From: Alphaproteobacteria bacterium
GTDB taxonomy: Bacteria; Pseudomonadota; Alphaproteobacteria; JACAEB01
Direction: 5' to 3'
Assembly: GCA_024236075.1 (NCBI GenBank)
Contig: JACKLE010000004.1
Span: forward strand, 178,696-242,695
Length of the DNA: 64,000 nucleotides
In this document: positions 56,715-64,000 of the stretch, in pieces
Layout of the letters: every line of letters begins with the position of its first letter
Position numbering within the stretch: the stretch's first letter is position 1
Program-made: the position numbers and the translations under genes
The notes under the pieces: generated by a model
Seen by the model: only the letters and a program-made list of their open reading frames with translations
Database searches by the model: none
What the model was told of the DNA's origin: nothing

Positions 56715-58514
56715 ATGTCGAGCCGATCCGCCGCCGAAGCCCCGCCGCGCTGGGACCTCTCCGATCTCTATGCGGGCCCCGACGCCGCCGAGCTCAAGAA
56801 GGACCTCGCCGCGGCGCGCGAGGGCGTCGCCGCCTTCGCCAAGGCCCATCAGGGCCGCATCGCTTCGATGGCCGAGGACGCGGCGGGCGGGGGACGGCTT
56901 GCGGACGCCATCGCCGAATATGAGCGGCTGGAAGAGACCATCGGCCGCATCGGCTCCTATGCGGGGCTGCTCCATGCGGCGAACACCTCCGATCCCAAGG
57001 TCGCGAAGATCTATGGCGACCTGCAGGCCCAGCTCTCCGACATCACGGCGCCGCTCCTCTTCTTCCAGCTCGAGCTCAACGGCCTCGACGAGGCGCGCCT
57101 CGAGGCGCTGATGGCTGAGCCCCGCCTCAGGCGCTACGCGCCCTGGCTCAAGGATGTGCGGGACTTCAAGCCCTATCAGCTCAATGAGGAGATCGAGCGC
57201 GCCTTCTTCGAGAAGGACCTGACGGGGCGCGCCGCCTGGGTGCGCCTCTACGACGAGACGCTGGCCGGACTTCGTTTCTCCGTAGGCGGAGAGCAGGTGC
57301 CGCTCGAGGAGGCGCTGAACAGCCTTTCCGACGAGAACCGCGCGACGCGCGAGCGCGCCGCCGGGGCCCTCGCCGAAGGCTTCAAGCCCGCGCTTCCGGT
57401 CTTCACGACGGTGCTCAACACGCTCGCCAAGGACAAGGAGATCGACGACCGCTGGCGCGGCATCGCCGATCCCGCGCTCTCGCGCCATGTGGCCAACCAC
57501 GTGGAGCCGGAGGTCGTCGCCGCCCTGGTGGCGGCGGTGCGCGAGGCCTTTCCGCGCCTCTCGCACCGCTACTACGCGATGAAGGCGAAGTGGCTGGGGC
57601 TCGGGAAGCTCGAATATTGGGACCGCAATGCGCCTCTTCCGTTCACGGCGGATCGCAAGTTCGCCTGGGGCGAGGCGCGCGATCTCGTGCTCGATGCGTA
57701 TGACGGCTTCTCGCCGGACCTCGGCCGTCTCGCGCGTCGCTTCTTCGAGGAGCCGTGGATCGACGCGGAGGCGCGGCCCGGCAAGGCCTCCGGCGCCTTC
57801 TCGCATCCCACTGTGCCGAGCGCGCACCCCTACATCCTCCTCAACTTCAAGGGCAAGACGCGCGACGTGATGACCATCGCGCACGAGCTCGGGCACGGCG
57901 TGCACCAGCTCCTCTCCGCGCCGCAAGGCGCGCTGATGGCGGGCGCGCCTCTGACCCTCGCCGAGACGGCGAGCGTCTTCGGCGAGATGCTCGCCTTTCG
58001 CCGCCTCCTCGACACGGCGAAGAGCGCCGACGAACGCCGGGCCCTCCTCGCGGGCAAGGTCGAGGACATGCTGAACACGGTGGTGCGCCAAATCGCCTTC
58101 TACCGATTCGAGAGCGAGGTGCATCGTCAGCGCAAGGAGGGCGAGCTGACGGCGGACGATGTTGCCCGCATCTGGCTCGACGTGCAGACCGAGAGCCTGG
58201 GGCCCGCCTTCGCGTTCGCCGACGGCTACGAGCGCTACTGGTGCTACATCTCGCACTTCTTCCATGCGCCCTTCTATGTCTACGCCTATGCCTTCGGCGA
58301 TGGCCTCGTGAATGCGCTCTACGCGCGCTACCGCGAGGCGGAGTCGGGATTTGTCGGGCGCTACCTCGATCTTCTGAAGGCCGGCGGCTCGAAGCGCCAC
58401 AAGGAGCTGCTGGCGCCCTTCGGTCTCGACGCGACCGACCCGGGATTCTGGGCGATGGGCCTCTCGGTCATCGAGGGCCTCATTGACGAGCTCGAGGCGG
58501 GCGGGGGCGCCTGA
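56715..58514 (+). CDS. pepF: Oligoendopeptidase F (M3B metallopeptidase)
   Basis: A 599-aa zinc peptidase cleaving short peptides. The HExxH zinc motif is HELGH (residues 390-394) in TIAHELGHGVHQLL, with the third ligand Glu in a GEMLAF segment about 25 residues on. The N-terminal helical domain begins PRWDLSDLYAGPDAAELK, as in PepF. Length is normal. The ABC1-like gene follows by 11 bp. Confidence 0.93.
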   Translation: MSSRSAAEAPPRWDLSDLYAGPDAAELKKDLAAAREGVAAFAKAHQGRIASMAEDAAGGGRLADAIAEYERLEETIGRIGSYAGLLHAANTSDPKVAKIYGDLQAQLSDITAPLLFFQLELNGLDEARLEALMAEPRLRRYAPWLKDVRDFKPYQLNEEIERAFFEKDLTGRAAWVRLYDETLAGLRFSVGGEQVPLEEALNSLSDENRATRERAAGALAEGFKPALPVFTTVLNTLAKDKEIDDRWRGIADPALSRHVANHVEPEVVAALVAAVREAFPRLSHRYYAMKAKWLGLGKLEYWDRNAPLPFTADRKFAWGEARDLVLDAYDGFSPDLGRLARRFFEEPWIDAEARPGKASGAFSHPTVPSAHPYILLNFKGKTRDVMTIAHELGHGVHQLLSAPQGALMAGAPLTLAETASVFGEMLAFRRLLDTAKSADERRALLAGKVEDMLNTVVRQIAFYRFESEVHRQRKEGELTADDVARIWLDVQTESLGPAFAFADGYERYWCYISHFFHAPFYVYAYAFGDGLVNALYARYREAESGFVGRYLDLLKAGGSKRHKELLAPFGLDATDPGFWAMGLSVIEGLIDELEAGGGA

Positions 58515-58525
58515 GGGGAGACGTC

Positions 58526-59908
58526 ATGGCCGAGGAGAGCCGTCTCACCGGACGTCTCAGGCGCTTCGTGCAGGTCGGCACGGGCGTCGGCGGTTTCGCC
58601 GCGCGCCTGGCGGGCGAGCGCCTCATGGGCCGCCCGCACGAGGCGGGCGCCCGCGCGGCCGAGCTCGCATCCGCGCTCGGCGGGATGAAGGGCCCCATCA
58701 TGAAGGTCGCGCAGATTCTCGCGACCATTCCGGACCTCGTGCCGCCCGAATACGCCGCGGAGCTCTCCAAGCTCCAGATGCACGCGCCGCCCATGGGGCC
58801 GTCGTTTGTCCGTAGACGGATGAAATCGGAGCTCGGCGCCGATTGGCAGAGGAGGTTCGCCTCCTTCGAGCCCTCGGCGGCGGCCGCCGCCTCGCTCGGC
58901 CAGGTGCACAGGGCGGTGCATCGCGACGGGCGCGCGCTCGCCGTGAAGCTGCAATATCCGGACATGCTGTCGGCGGTCGAGGCCGACCTCGCCCAGCTCC
59001 AGGTGCTCTTCGCGGTCTATCGTCGGCTCGACAGCGCCATCGATCCGAGCGAGATCGGCGCGGAGCTCTCCGCGAGGCTGCGCGAGGAGCTCGACTACGA
59101 GCGCGAGGCGGCGCATATGCGCCTCTACCGGGCGGCGCTCGCCGACCGCCCCGAGATTCGCGTGCCGGAGCTTGTGGAGGAGCTTTCCACCCGGCGCCTG
59201 CTCACGATGAGCTGGGAGGAGGGCGATCCGCTGCTCGCCCACAAGGGCGATCCGCTCGCCGCGCGCAACGAGATCGCGCAGGCGCTCTTTCGCGCCTGGT
59301 GGGCGCCCTTCGCGCGGCTCGGCGTCATCCACGGCGATCCGCATCTCGGCAACTACTCCGTCAGGCACGACGGCGAGGCCGTCGTCAATCTCCTCGACTA
59401 TGGCTGCATACGGATCTTTCCGCCGCGCTTTGTCGAGGGGGTCGTCGCGCTCTACACGGCGCTGAAGACGCAAGACCGCGACCTCGCCGTGCACGCCTAC
59501 GAGACCTGGGGCTTTTCGGGCCTCTCGAACGAGCTCATAGACGCCTTGCAGATCTGGGCCGACTTCATCTACGGGCCGCTGCTCGACGACCGGGTGCGCA
59601 CCATCGCCGACAAGGTCACGCCCGCCGAGTACGGCCGGCGCGAGGCCTTCATCGTGCACCAAAAGCTCAAGACCCACGGTCCCGTGAAGGTGCCGCGCGA
59701 GTTCGTCTTCATGGACCGCGCGGCGATCGGCCTCGGCGCCGTCTTCCTGCATCTGGAGGCGCGCCTCAACTTCCACCGCCTCTTCGAGGAGGCGCTCGCC
59801 GAGTTCGACGCGAAGAAGGTCGCCGCTCGCCAGAAGAAGGCCTTCGCCGAGGCCCGGCTGACCTTGCCCGAGGATGTCGCCGCGGCGCTTGCGCCCCGGG
59901 CGAAATGA
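58526..59908 (+). CDS. ABC1/UbiB-family atypical kinase
   Basis: A 460-aa ABC1 domain protein. Key motifs: KVAQ (Lys60 to Gln63), a variant of the family KxGQ signature; ASLGQVHRA, the Ala/Gly-rich loop; VKLQYP with the Lys; and HGDPHLGNYSV near the catalytic loop, then NLLDYG. UbiB/COQ8 members act in ubiquinone synthesis as kinase-like ATPases; this lineage (KVAQILATIPD) is usually annotated only as AarF/ABC1. GGGGAGACGTC precedes ATG 58526. Confidence 0.85.
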   Translation: MAEESRLTGRLRRFVQVGTGVGGFAARLAGERLMGRPHEAGARAAELASALGGMKGPIMKVAQILATIPDLVPPEYAAELSKLQMHAPPMGPSFVRRRMKSELGADWQRRFASFEPSAAAAASLGQVHRAVHRDGRALAVKLQYPDMLSAVEADLAQLQVLFAVYRRLDSAIDPSEIGAELSARLREELDYEREAAHMRLYRAALADRPEIRVPELVEELSTRRLLTMSWEEGDPLLAHKGDPLAARNEIAQALFRAWWAPFARLGVIHGDPHLGNYSVRHDGEAVVNLLDYGCIRIFPPRFVEGVVALYTALKTQDRDLAVHAYETWGFSGLSNELIDALQIWADFIYGPLLDDRVRTIADKVTPAEYGRREAFIVHQKLKTHGPVKVPREFVFMDRAAIGLGAVFLHLEARLNFHRLFEEALAEFDAKKVAARQKKAFAEARLTLPEDVAAALAPRAK

Positions 59909-59943
59909 CACGCGCGCTCAGAGACTTGGCCACCAGGGCGGGC

Positions 59944-59971
59944 TTGCCCGTGACGGGCCATTTGTTATAGT
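59944..59971 (+). promoter_or_regulatory. Candidate promoter for the small membrane protein gene
   Basis: TTGCCC (59944-59949), a 16-base spacer and TATAGT (59966-59971). The -10 is strong. It lies about 110 bp upstream of the start at 60080 and just after the ABC1 gene. Confidence 0.4.
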
Positions 59972-60079
59972 CCGGCCCGATTTGCGCTCTGGGCTGAGGC
60001 GCGATTCGCCGTGACTTGCGGGCCGTCCGCGCGCACGCGCTTCCATCCGCCCGGGGTCTCCAACGGCATGGTCACGAGC

Positions 60080-60385
60080 ATGGCTGACAGCAAGAAATAC
60101 CGGTCGAGCAGCGTCGACATGGTCGAGAGCGAGAAGACCTATTCGGGGTTCATGCTCGCCTTCAAGGTCGGCTCGCTCCATATTCTGGGAACGGTCTTCG
60201 GCCTCGTCGCGATCTTCGTCTGGGGATTCAATCCGATCGCCGTCATCGTCGTTGCGGGCGTCGCCATGGCGGCGCTCGGTAGCCTCGCAGGAATCGCGAC
60301 CTTTCCGCTGACCGTGATGCTCGTCGTGAACACGATCGTTCTCATCGGCGGCGCGCTCACGCATCTCCTCTTCAGCTCCATCTAG
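60080..60385 (+). CDS. Small membrane protein, cytochrome aa3 subunit IV-like
   Basis: A 101-aa protein. Residues 9-28 (SSSVDMVESEKTYSGFMLAF) resemble the N-terminus of the alphaproteobacterial aa3 oxidase subunit IV, which ends after one helix; here three hydrophobic segments follow, so it is longer. The function could be an oxidase subunit or an unrelated helper. No other oxidase gene is adjacent; pnt genes follow by 109 bp. Confidence 0.6.
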   Translation: MADSKKYRSSSVDMVESEKTYSGFMLAFKVGSLHILGTVFGLVAIFVWGFNPIAVIVVAGVAMAALGSLAGIATFPLTVMLVVNTIVLIGGALTHLLFSSI

Positions 60386-60494
60386 CCCGGGCTTTATCTT
60401 CGGGCGTTCTCCCTGCGCCTCGCGCCGGCGCTTCCGCCATAAGGTCCCGAGACGCCGCCAAGCCCGGCTATCCGGCCACAGGATTCGCACGCTC

Positions 60495-61685
60495 ATGAAG
60501 GTCGCCATCCCCAAGGAAAGACGCGAGGGCGAGACGCGGCTCGCCGCCACGCCCGAAACCGTGAAGAAGCTCGTGGGCCTCGGCCTCGAGGTGACGGTCG
60601 AGGCGGGAGCGGGGGCGGGCGCCTTCATCGCCGACGCCGCGCTCGAGGCGGCGGGCGCCAAGCTTGCCAAGGGCGCGAAGGCGACCGTCGAGGGCGCCGA
60701 CATCGTCCTCAAGGTGCGGGCGCCCACTCCGGCCGAGGTGAAGGGCTACAAGTCCGGCGCGACCCTCGTCGCCATCATGAACCCCTATCGCGAGGCGGAC
60801 ACGATCGCGGCCTGCGCGGCGGCCGGCGTCGATGCCTTCGCGATGGAGCTGTTGCCGCGCATTACTCGCGCGCAGACCATGGACGTGCTTTCGAGCCAGG
60901 CGAACCTCGCCGGCTATAAGGCCGTGATCGACGCCGCCGCGACCTTTGCGCGCGCGATGCCGATGATGATGACGGCGGCGGGCACGGTGGCCCCCGCCAA
61001 GGTCTTCATCATGGGCGCCGGCGTTGCCGGTCTCCAGGCGATCGCCACGGCGCGCCGGCTCGGCGCGGTGGTGAGCGCGACCGATGTGCGCCCCGTCGCG
61101 CGAGAGCAGGTGCAGAGCCTCGGCGCGACCTTCGTCATGGTCGAATCCGAGGAGACCAAGGCCGCCGAGACCTCCGGCGGCTATGCCCGCGAGATGAGCG
61201 AGGACTACAAGCGCCGCCAAGCCGAGCTCATCTCCGAGACCATCAAGAAGCAGGACATCGTCATCTGCACGGCGCTCATTCCGGGCCGGCCCGCGCCCCT
61301 CCTCGTCAGCGAGGAGCAGGTGCGCTCCATGAAGCCGGGCTCGGTCATCGTCGACCTCGCGGTGGAGCAGGGCGGCAACTGCGCCCTGTCGCAGCCCGGC
61401 AAGGTCGTCGAGGTCGATGGCGTCACCATCATGGGGCACCTCAACGTGCCCGGGCGCATCGCGGTCGACGCGACGAGCCTCTACGCGAAGAACCTCCTCA
61501 ACTTCCTCAGCCCGCTGATCGACAAGGAGACGAAGGCGCTCAAGATCGATCTCGGCGACGAGATCTTGAAGGCGACGTGCCTCACCCATGCGGGCGAGGT
61601 CGTCCATCCCCAGTTCAAGGAGGCGGCGGCGGCTGCCGCCGCCGCGGCGCAGGGCGCCCCGCCCGCCGAAGAAGGAGGCGAATGA
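60495..61685 (+). CDS. pntAA: NAD(P) transhydrogenase subunit alpha, part 1
   Basis: Soluble NAD(H)-binding domain I of proton-translocating transhydrogenase. The 396-aa protein starts MKVAIPKERREGETRLAATPETV, the family start, and has the dinucleotide motif GAGVAGLQAIATARRLGA. In this three-gene form the alpha chain is split into AA and AB. Coupled to pntAB by an ATGA overlap. Confidence 0.95.
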   Translation: MKVAIPKERREGETRLAATPETVKKLVGLGLEVTVEAGAGAGAFIADAALEAAGAKLAKGAKATVEGADIVLKVRAPTPAEVKGYKSGATLVAIMNPYREADTIAACAAAGVDAFAMELLPRITRAQTMDVLSSQANLAGYKAVIDAAATFARAMPMMMTAAGTVAPAKVFIMGAGVAGLQAIATARRLGAVVSATDVRPVAREQVQSLGATFVMVESEETKAAETSGGYAREMSEDYKRRQAELISETIKKQDIVICTALIPGRPAPLLVSEEQVRSMKPGSVIVDLAVEQGGNCALSQPGKVVEVDGVTIMGHLNVPGRIAVDATSLYAKNLLNFLSPLIDKETKALKIDLGDEILKATCLTHAGEVVHPQFKEAAAAAAAAAQGAPPAEEGGE

Positions 61686-62110
61686 TGGCTGCAGAGGCAA
61701 CGGCCGCTCAGGCGGGCGACCAGACAGGCGATCTCGTGGAGCGCTCCGTCGAGCAGATTCGCGGCATTCTCGACAACCTCGCGCAGTCCGCGTCCGAGCG
61801 CGCGGTGGACGTGCACGGCGTCGACCCCTTCATGTTCGGCTTTGCCGTCTTCGTGCTCGCGATCTTCGTCGGCTACTACGTCGTCTGGTCCGTGACGCCG
61901 GCGCTGCACACGCCGCTCATGTCCGTGACGAACGCCATTTCGTCCGTGATCGTCGTAGGCGCGCTTCTCGCGGTCGGAACCGACCTCACGCAGGGCAGCG
62001 GCGTCTCGCTGGTCTTCGGCTTCCTCGCGCTCGTCATGGCTTCGGTGAACATCTTCGGCGGCTTCCTTGTCACGCAGCGCATGCTGTCGATGTACAAGAA
62101 GAAGCAATAG
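61682..62110 (+). CDS. pntAB: NAD(P) transhydrogenase subunit alpha, part 2
   Basis: Membrane part of the alpha chain (142 aa). After a soluble N-terminal stretch of about 50 residues, four hydrophobic helices follow, including FGFAVFVLAIFVGYYVVWSV and FGFLALVMASVNIFGGFLV. The start ATG 61682 overlaps the pntAA stop; the next in-frame ATG at 61685 is also possible. Confidence 0.93.
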   Translation: MMAAEATAAQAGDQTGDLVERSVEQIRGILDNLAQSASERAVDVHGVDPFMFGFAVFVLAIFVGYYVVWSVTPALHTPLMSVTNAISSVIVVGALLAVGTDLTQGSGVSLVFGFLALVMASVNIFGGFLVTQRMLSMYKKKQ

Positions 62111-62123
62111 GGACGCGGGCCAA

Positions 62124-63524
62124 ATGACCCACAATCTGTCGATCCTCCTCTATCTCGCGGCGGGCGTCCTTTTCATCCTGGCGCTGAGGGGCCTGTCTTC
62201 GCCGGCGACATCGCGGCAGGGCAATCTCTTCGGCATGATCGGCATGGGGCTCGCAGTCGCGACGACGCTCCTCTTCGGCGGCGGCCATTTCGGCTTCGGC
62301 CGCATCGTTCTCATCCTCGTGGCGGTCGGCATAGGCGGCTCGATCGGCGCCTATATCGCGCGCAAGATCCCGATGACCGCGATGCCGCAGCTCGTCGCGG
62401 CCTTCCACAGCCTCGTCGGCATGGCGGCGGTGATGGTCGCCGCGGCCGCGCTCTACTCGCCGGCCGCCTTCGGCATCGGCTCGCCGGGCGACATCCACGG
62501 CAACAGCCTAGTCGAGATGTCCCTGGGCGTCGCCATTGGCGCGGTCACCTTCTCGGGCAGCATCATCGCGTTTCTGAAGCTCGACGGGCGCATGTCCGGC
62601 AAGCCGATCCTGCTGCCGATGCGCCACCAGGTGAACATCGCGATCGCCGTCGCGATGGTGCTTCTGCTCATCGTGTTCGTCACCGGTCAGGCTCATTGGG
62701 CGTTCTGGCTTCTCACCGCGCTCGCCTTCCTCATCGGGGTTCTCATCATCATTCCCATCGGCGGAGCGGACATGCCCGTCGTCATCTCGATGCTGAACTC
62801 CTATTCGGGCTGGGCGGCGGCCGGCATCGGCTTCACGCTGGAGAACGTGGCCCTCATCATCACCGGCTCGCTCGTCGGCTCCTCGGGCGCGATCCTCTCC
62901 TACATCATGTGCAAGGGGATGAACCGCTCGTTCTTCAACGTCATCCTGGGCGGCTTCGGCGGCGAGACGGCGGGCCCGGCGGGCGCCGTCGAGACGCGCC
63001 CCGTGAAGCAGGGCTCGGCGGAGGACGCGGCCTTCATCATGAAGAACGCGCGCTCCGTCATCGTGGTGCCGGGCTACGGCATGGCGGTCGCCCAGGCCCA
63101 GCACGCGCTGCGCGAGATGGCGGACCATCTCAAGAAGGAGGGCGTGAAGGTCACGTACGCCATCCACCCCGTCGCGGGCCGCATGCCGGGCCACATGAAC
63201 GTGCTTCTCGCCGAGGCCAATGTTCCGTATGACGAGGTTTTCGAGCTCGAGGACATCAACTCCTCCTTCGCGACGACGGATGTGGCTTTCGTCATCGGCG
63301 CGAACGACGTGACCAATCCCGCCGCCAAGACCGATCCGGCGAGCCCCATCTTCGGCATGCCCGTGCTCGACGTGGAGAAGGCCGGTACCGTCCTCTTCGT
63401 CAAGCGCGGCATGGGCTCGGGCTATGCCGGCGTCGAGAACGAGCTCTTCTTCCGCGACAACACGATGATGCTCTTCGGCGACGCCAAGAAGATGGTCGAG
63501 GAGATCAACAAGGCGATGGCGTGA
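62124..63524 (+). CDS. pntB: NAD(P) transhydrogenase subunit beta
   Basis: Membrane domain plus NADP(H)-binding domain III (466 aa). The first 270 residues have about eight helices, and domain III carries GYGMAVAQAQHALREM, HPVAGRMPGHMNVLLAEA and INSSFATTDVAFVIGANDVTNPAA, the NADP signature. The complex uses the proton gradient to make NADPH from NADH. Ends with a GTG overlapping the next frame. Confidence 0.96.
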   Translation: MTHNLSILLYLAAGVLFILALRGLSSPATSRQGNLFGMIGMGLAVATTLLFGGGHFGFGRIVLILVAVGIGGSIGAYIARKIPMTAMPQLVAAFHSLVGMAAVMVAAAALYSPAAFGIGSPGDIHGNSLVEMSLGVAIGAVTFSGSIIAFLKLDGRMSGKPILLPMRHQVNIAIAVAMVLLLIVFVTGQAHWAFWLLTALAFLIGVLIIIPIGGADMPVVISMLNSYSGWAAAGIGFTLENVALIITGSLVGSSGAILSYIMCKGMNRSFFNVILGGFGGETAGPAGAVETRPVKQGSAEDAAFIMKNARSVIVVPGYGMAVAQAQHALREMADHLKKEGVKVTYAIHPVAGRMPGHMNVLLAEANVPYDEVFELEDINSSFATTDVAFVIGANDVTNPAAKTDPASPIFGMPVLDVEKAGTVLFVKRGMGSGYAGVENELFFRDNTMMLFGDAKKMVEEINKAMA

Positions 63525-63805
63525 GCGGGGACGACGTCCCGAGCCCCATCGACTTCCACGACCCCGCACAAGCGCGCGCATGGGTCGAGGACACGGCCCT
63601 GAGACGACCCTGGCGCGGGGCGTTCTTCGCCGCCTTCGCTAAGGCGTCGAGGCGACTTTCCCGGCACGGCGTTCCCCATCGGGCGCACCTATGCGTCCTC
63701 CGCAAGGCGGGCGGCACCTGCGGCGGAGATCTGCGCGAGCGCCGACGGCAATCGGCTTCCCGACACCTGCGCGCGGCGGTAGTCTCCGCACGCATTCCGC
63801 ACTGA
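63521..63805 (+). pseudogene. N-terminal remnant of a class I methyltransferase
   Basis: GTG 63521 overlaps the pntB stop and begins SPIDFHDPAQARAWVEDTALRRPWRGAFFAAFAKA, which matches the start of a class I methyltransferase family. After about residue 45 the sequence becomes Arg-rich without a SAM motif, while another frame reads FPGTAFPIGRTYASSARRAA. The gene therefore seems truncated or joined to other sequence by a deletion. A short functional protein cannot be ruled out. Confidence 0.45.
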
Positions 63806-63828
63806 ACGTTCGCTCCCTGGGGGGTCAC

Positions 63829-64000
63829 ATGAGATCCGGATTGTTCGTCGCGGCCGCGGCGGCCGCGCTTCTTGGTGCCTGCTCCGAGCCGCCCGCGGTC
63901 GATCTCGTGGCGCGGGGCAAATATCTCGTGAACGAGATCGCGAAATGCGGCGACTGCCACACGCCGATGCTGGCCTCGGGCGAACCGGACGCCTCGCACG
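63829..64000 (+). CDS. Cytochrome c lipoprotein, 5' end only
   Basis: The reading frame begins MRSGLFVAAAAAALLGACSEPP, a lipoprotein signal peptide with the lipobox LGAC, so Cys18 should be acylated. The mature part has YLVNEIAKCGDCHTP with a CxxCH heme c site, typical of small monoheme cytochromes with a GKYLV...CGDCHTP pattern. The gene runs off the right edge after about 57 codons. Confidence 0.8.
   Translation, partial: MRSGLFVAAAAAALLGACSEPPAVDLVARGKYLVNEIAKCGDCHTPMLASGEPDASH

Overview
This is a GC-rich chromosomal window from an alphaproteobacterium. The evidence is gene content and neighbourhoods typical of that class: cobS-cobT beside a divergent J-domain gene and bolA; aroK-aroB-corC facing xerD and accA; lysC followed by the nitrogen-PTS gene ptsP; a methyltransferase-comF-grxC-nitrilase-DUF1178 cluster; DUF4167, DUF2312 and DUF1244 genes; and a three-gene proton-translocating transhydrogenase locus. 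Ubiquinone-linked genes and a cytochrome c lipoprotein point to an aerobic, respiring cell. I cannot assign an order or genus; a Hyphomicrobiales- or Parvibaculales-like relative is a guess. Most of the window is core housekeeping sequence.

Layout. 1-4055: cobT (cut by the left edge), cobS, J-domain protein, bolA. 4135-7130: the main accessory island, with a secreted glycoside-hydrolase-like protein, a 350-bp gap rich in inverted repeats, and a secreted Asp-box (BNR) protein of lower GC. 7137-13798: terminator, corC/aroB/aroK on the minus strand, then a small membrane protein, a large Pro-rich exported protein and xerD on the plus strand with overlapping ends. 13935-20760: accA, DUF1214/DUF1254 pair, epoxide hydrolase, Flp-type pilin overlapping a Nudix gene, LysE exporter, GNAT, argJ. 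20849-24418: secA and a ParD/ParE toxin-antitoxin pair. 24677-29212: methyltransferase, comF, grxC, nitrilase, DUF1178, two DUF1801 genes. 29213-31510: structured gap, serine hydrolase with a palindromic operator-like region, ubiG. 31690-40632: lysC, ptsP, rodZ-like, ispG, prfA, prmC, a 505-bp gene-free stretch and a DUF4167 gene. 40637-45987: MOSC protein, clpB, REP-like hairpin, an SDR and a crotonase. 46093-54856: hisI, ppx, rlmE, TonB-dependent receptor, guaB, rsmB-like, tesB. 54868-64000: small conserved proteins, GGCT-like protein, pepF, ABC1 kinase-like gene, small membrane protein, pntAA-pntAB-pntB, a methyltransferase remnant and the start of a cytochrome c lipoprotein.

How the genes work together. 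Many neighbours are translationally coupled, with 1- to 8-nt overlaps: aroB/corC, xerD with its upstream gene, DUF1214/DUF1254, parD/parE, prfA/prmC, SDR/crotonase, ppx/rlmE, pntAA/pntAB. The products cover cobalamin cobalt insertion, the shikimate pathway, arginine, lysine-family and histidine biosynthesis, isoprenoid precursors, ubiquinone, translation termination, protein export and disaggregation, and NADPH supply. I did not find a CRISPR array, prophage, insertion sequence, rRNA or tRNA gene. The least explained parts are the 4.1-7.1 kb secreted-protein island, the operator-like palindromes near 5.5 and 30.7 kb, the gene-free stretch before the DUF4167 gene, the exported protein between aroK and xerD, and a REP-like hairpin family with copies near 28.2 and 44.3 kb.
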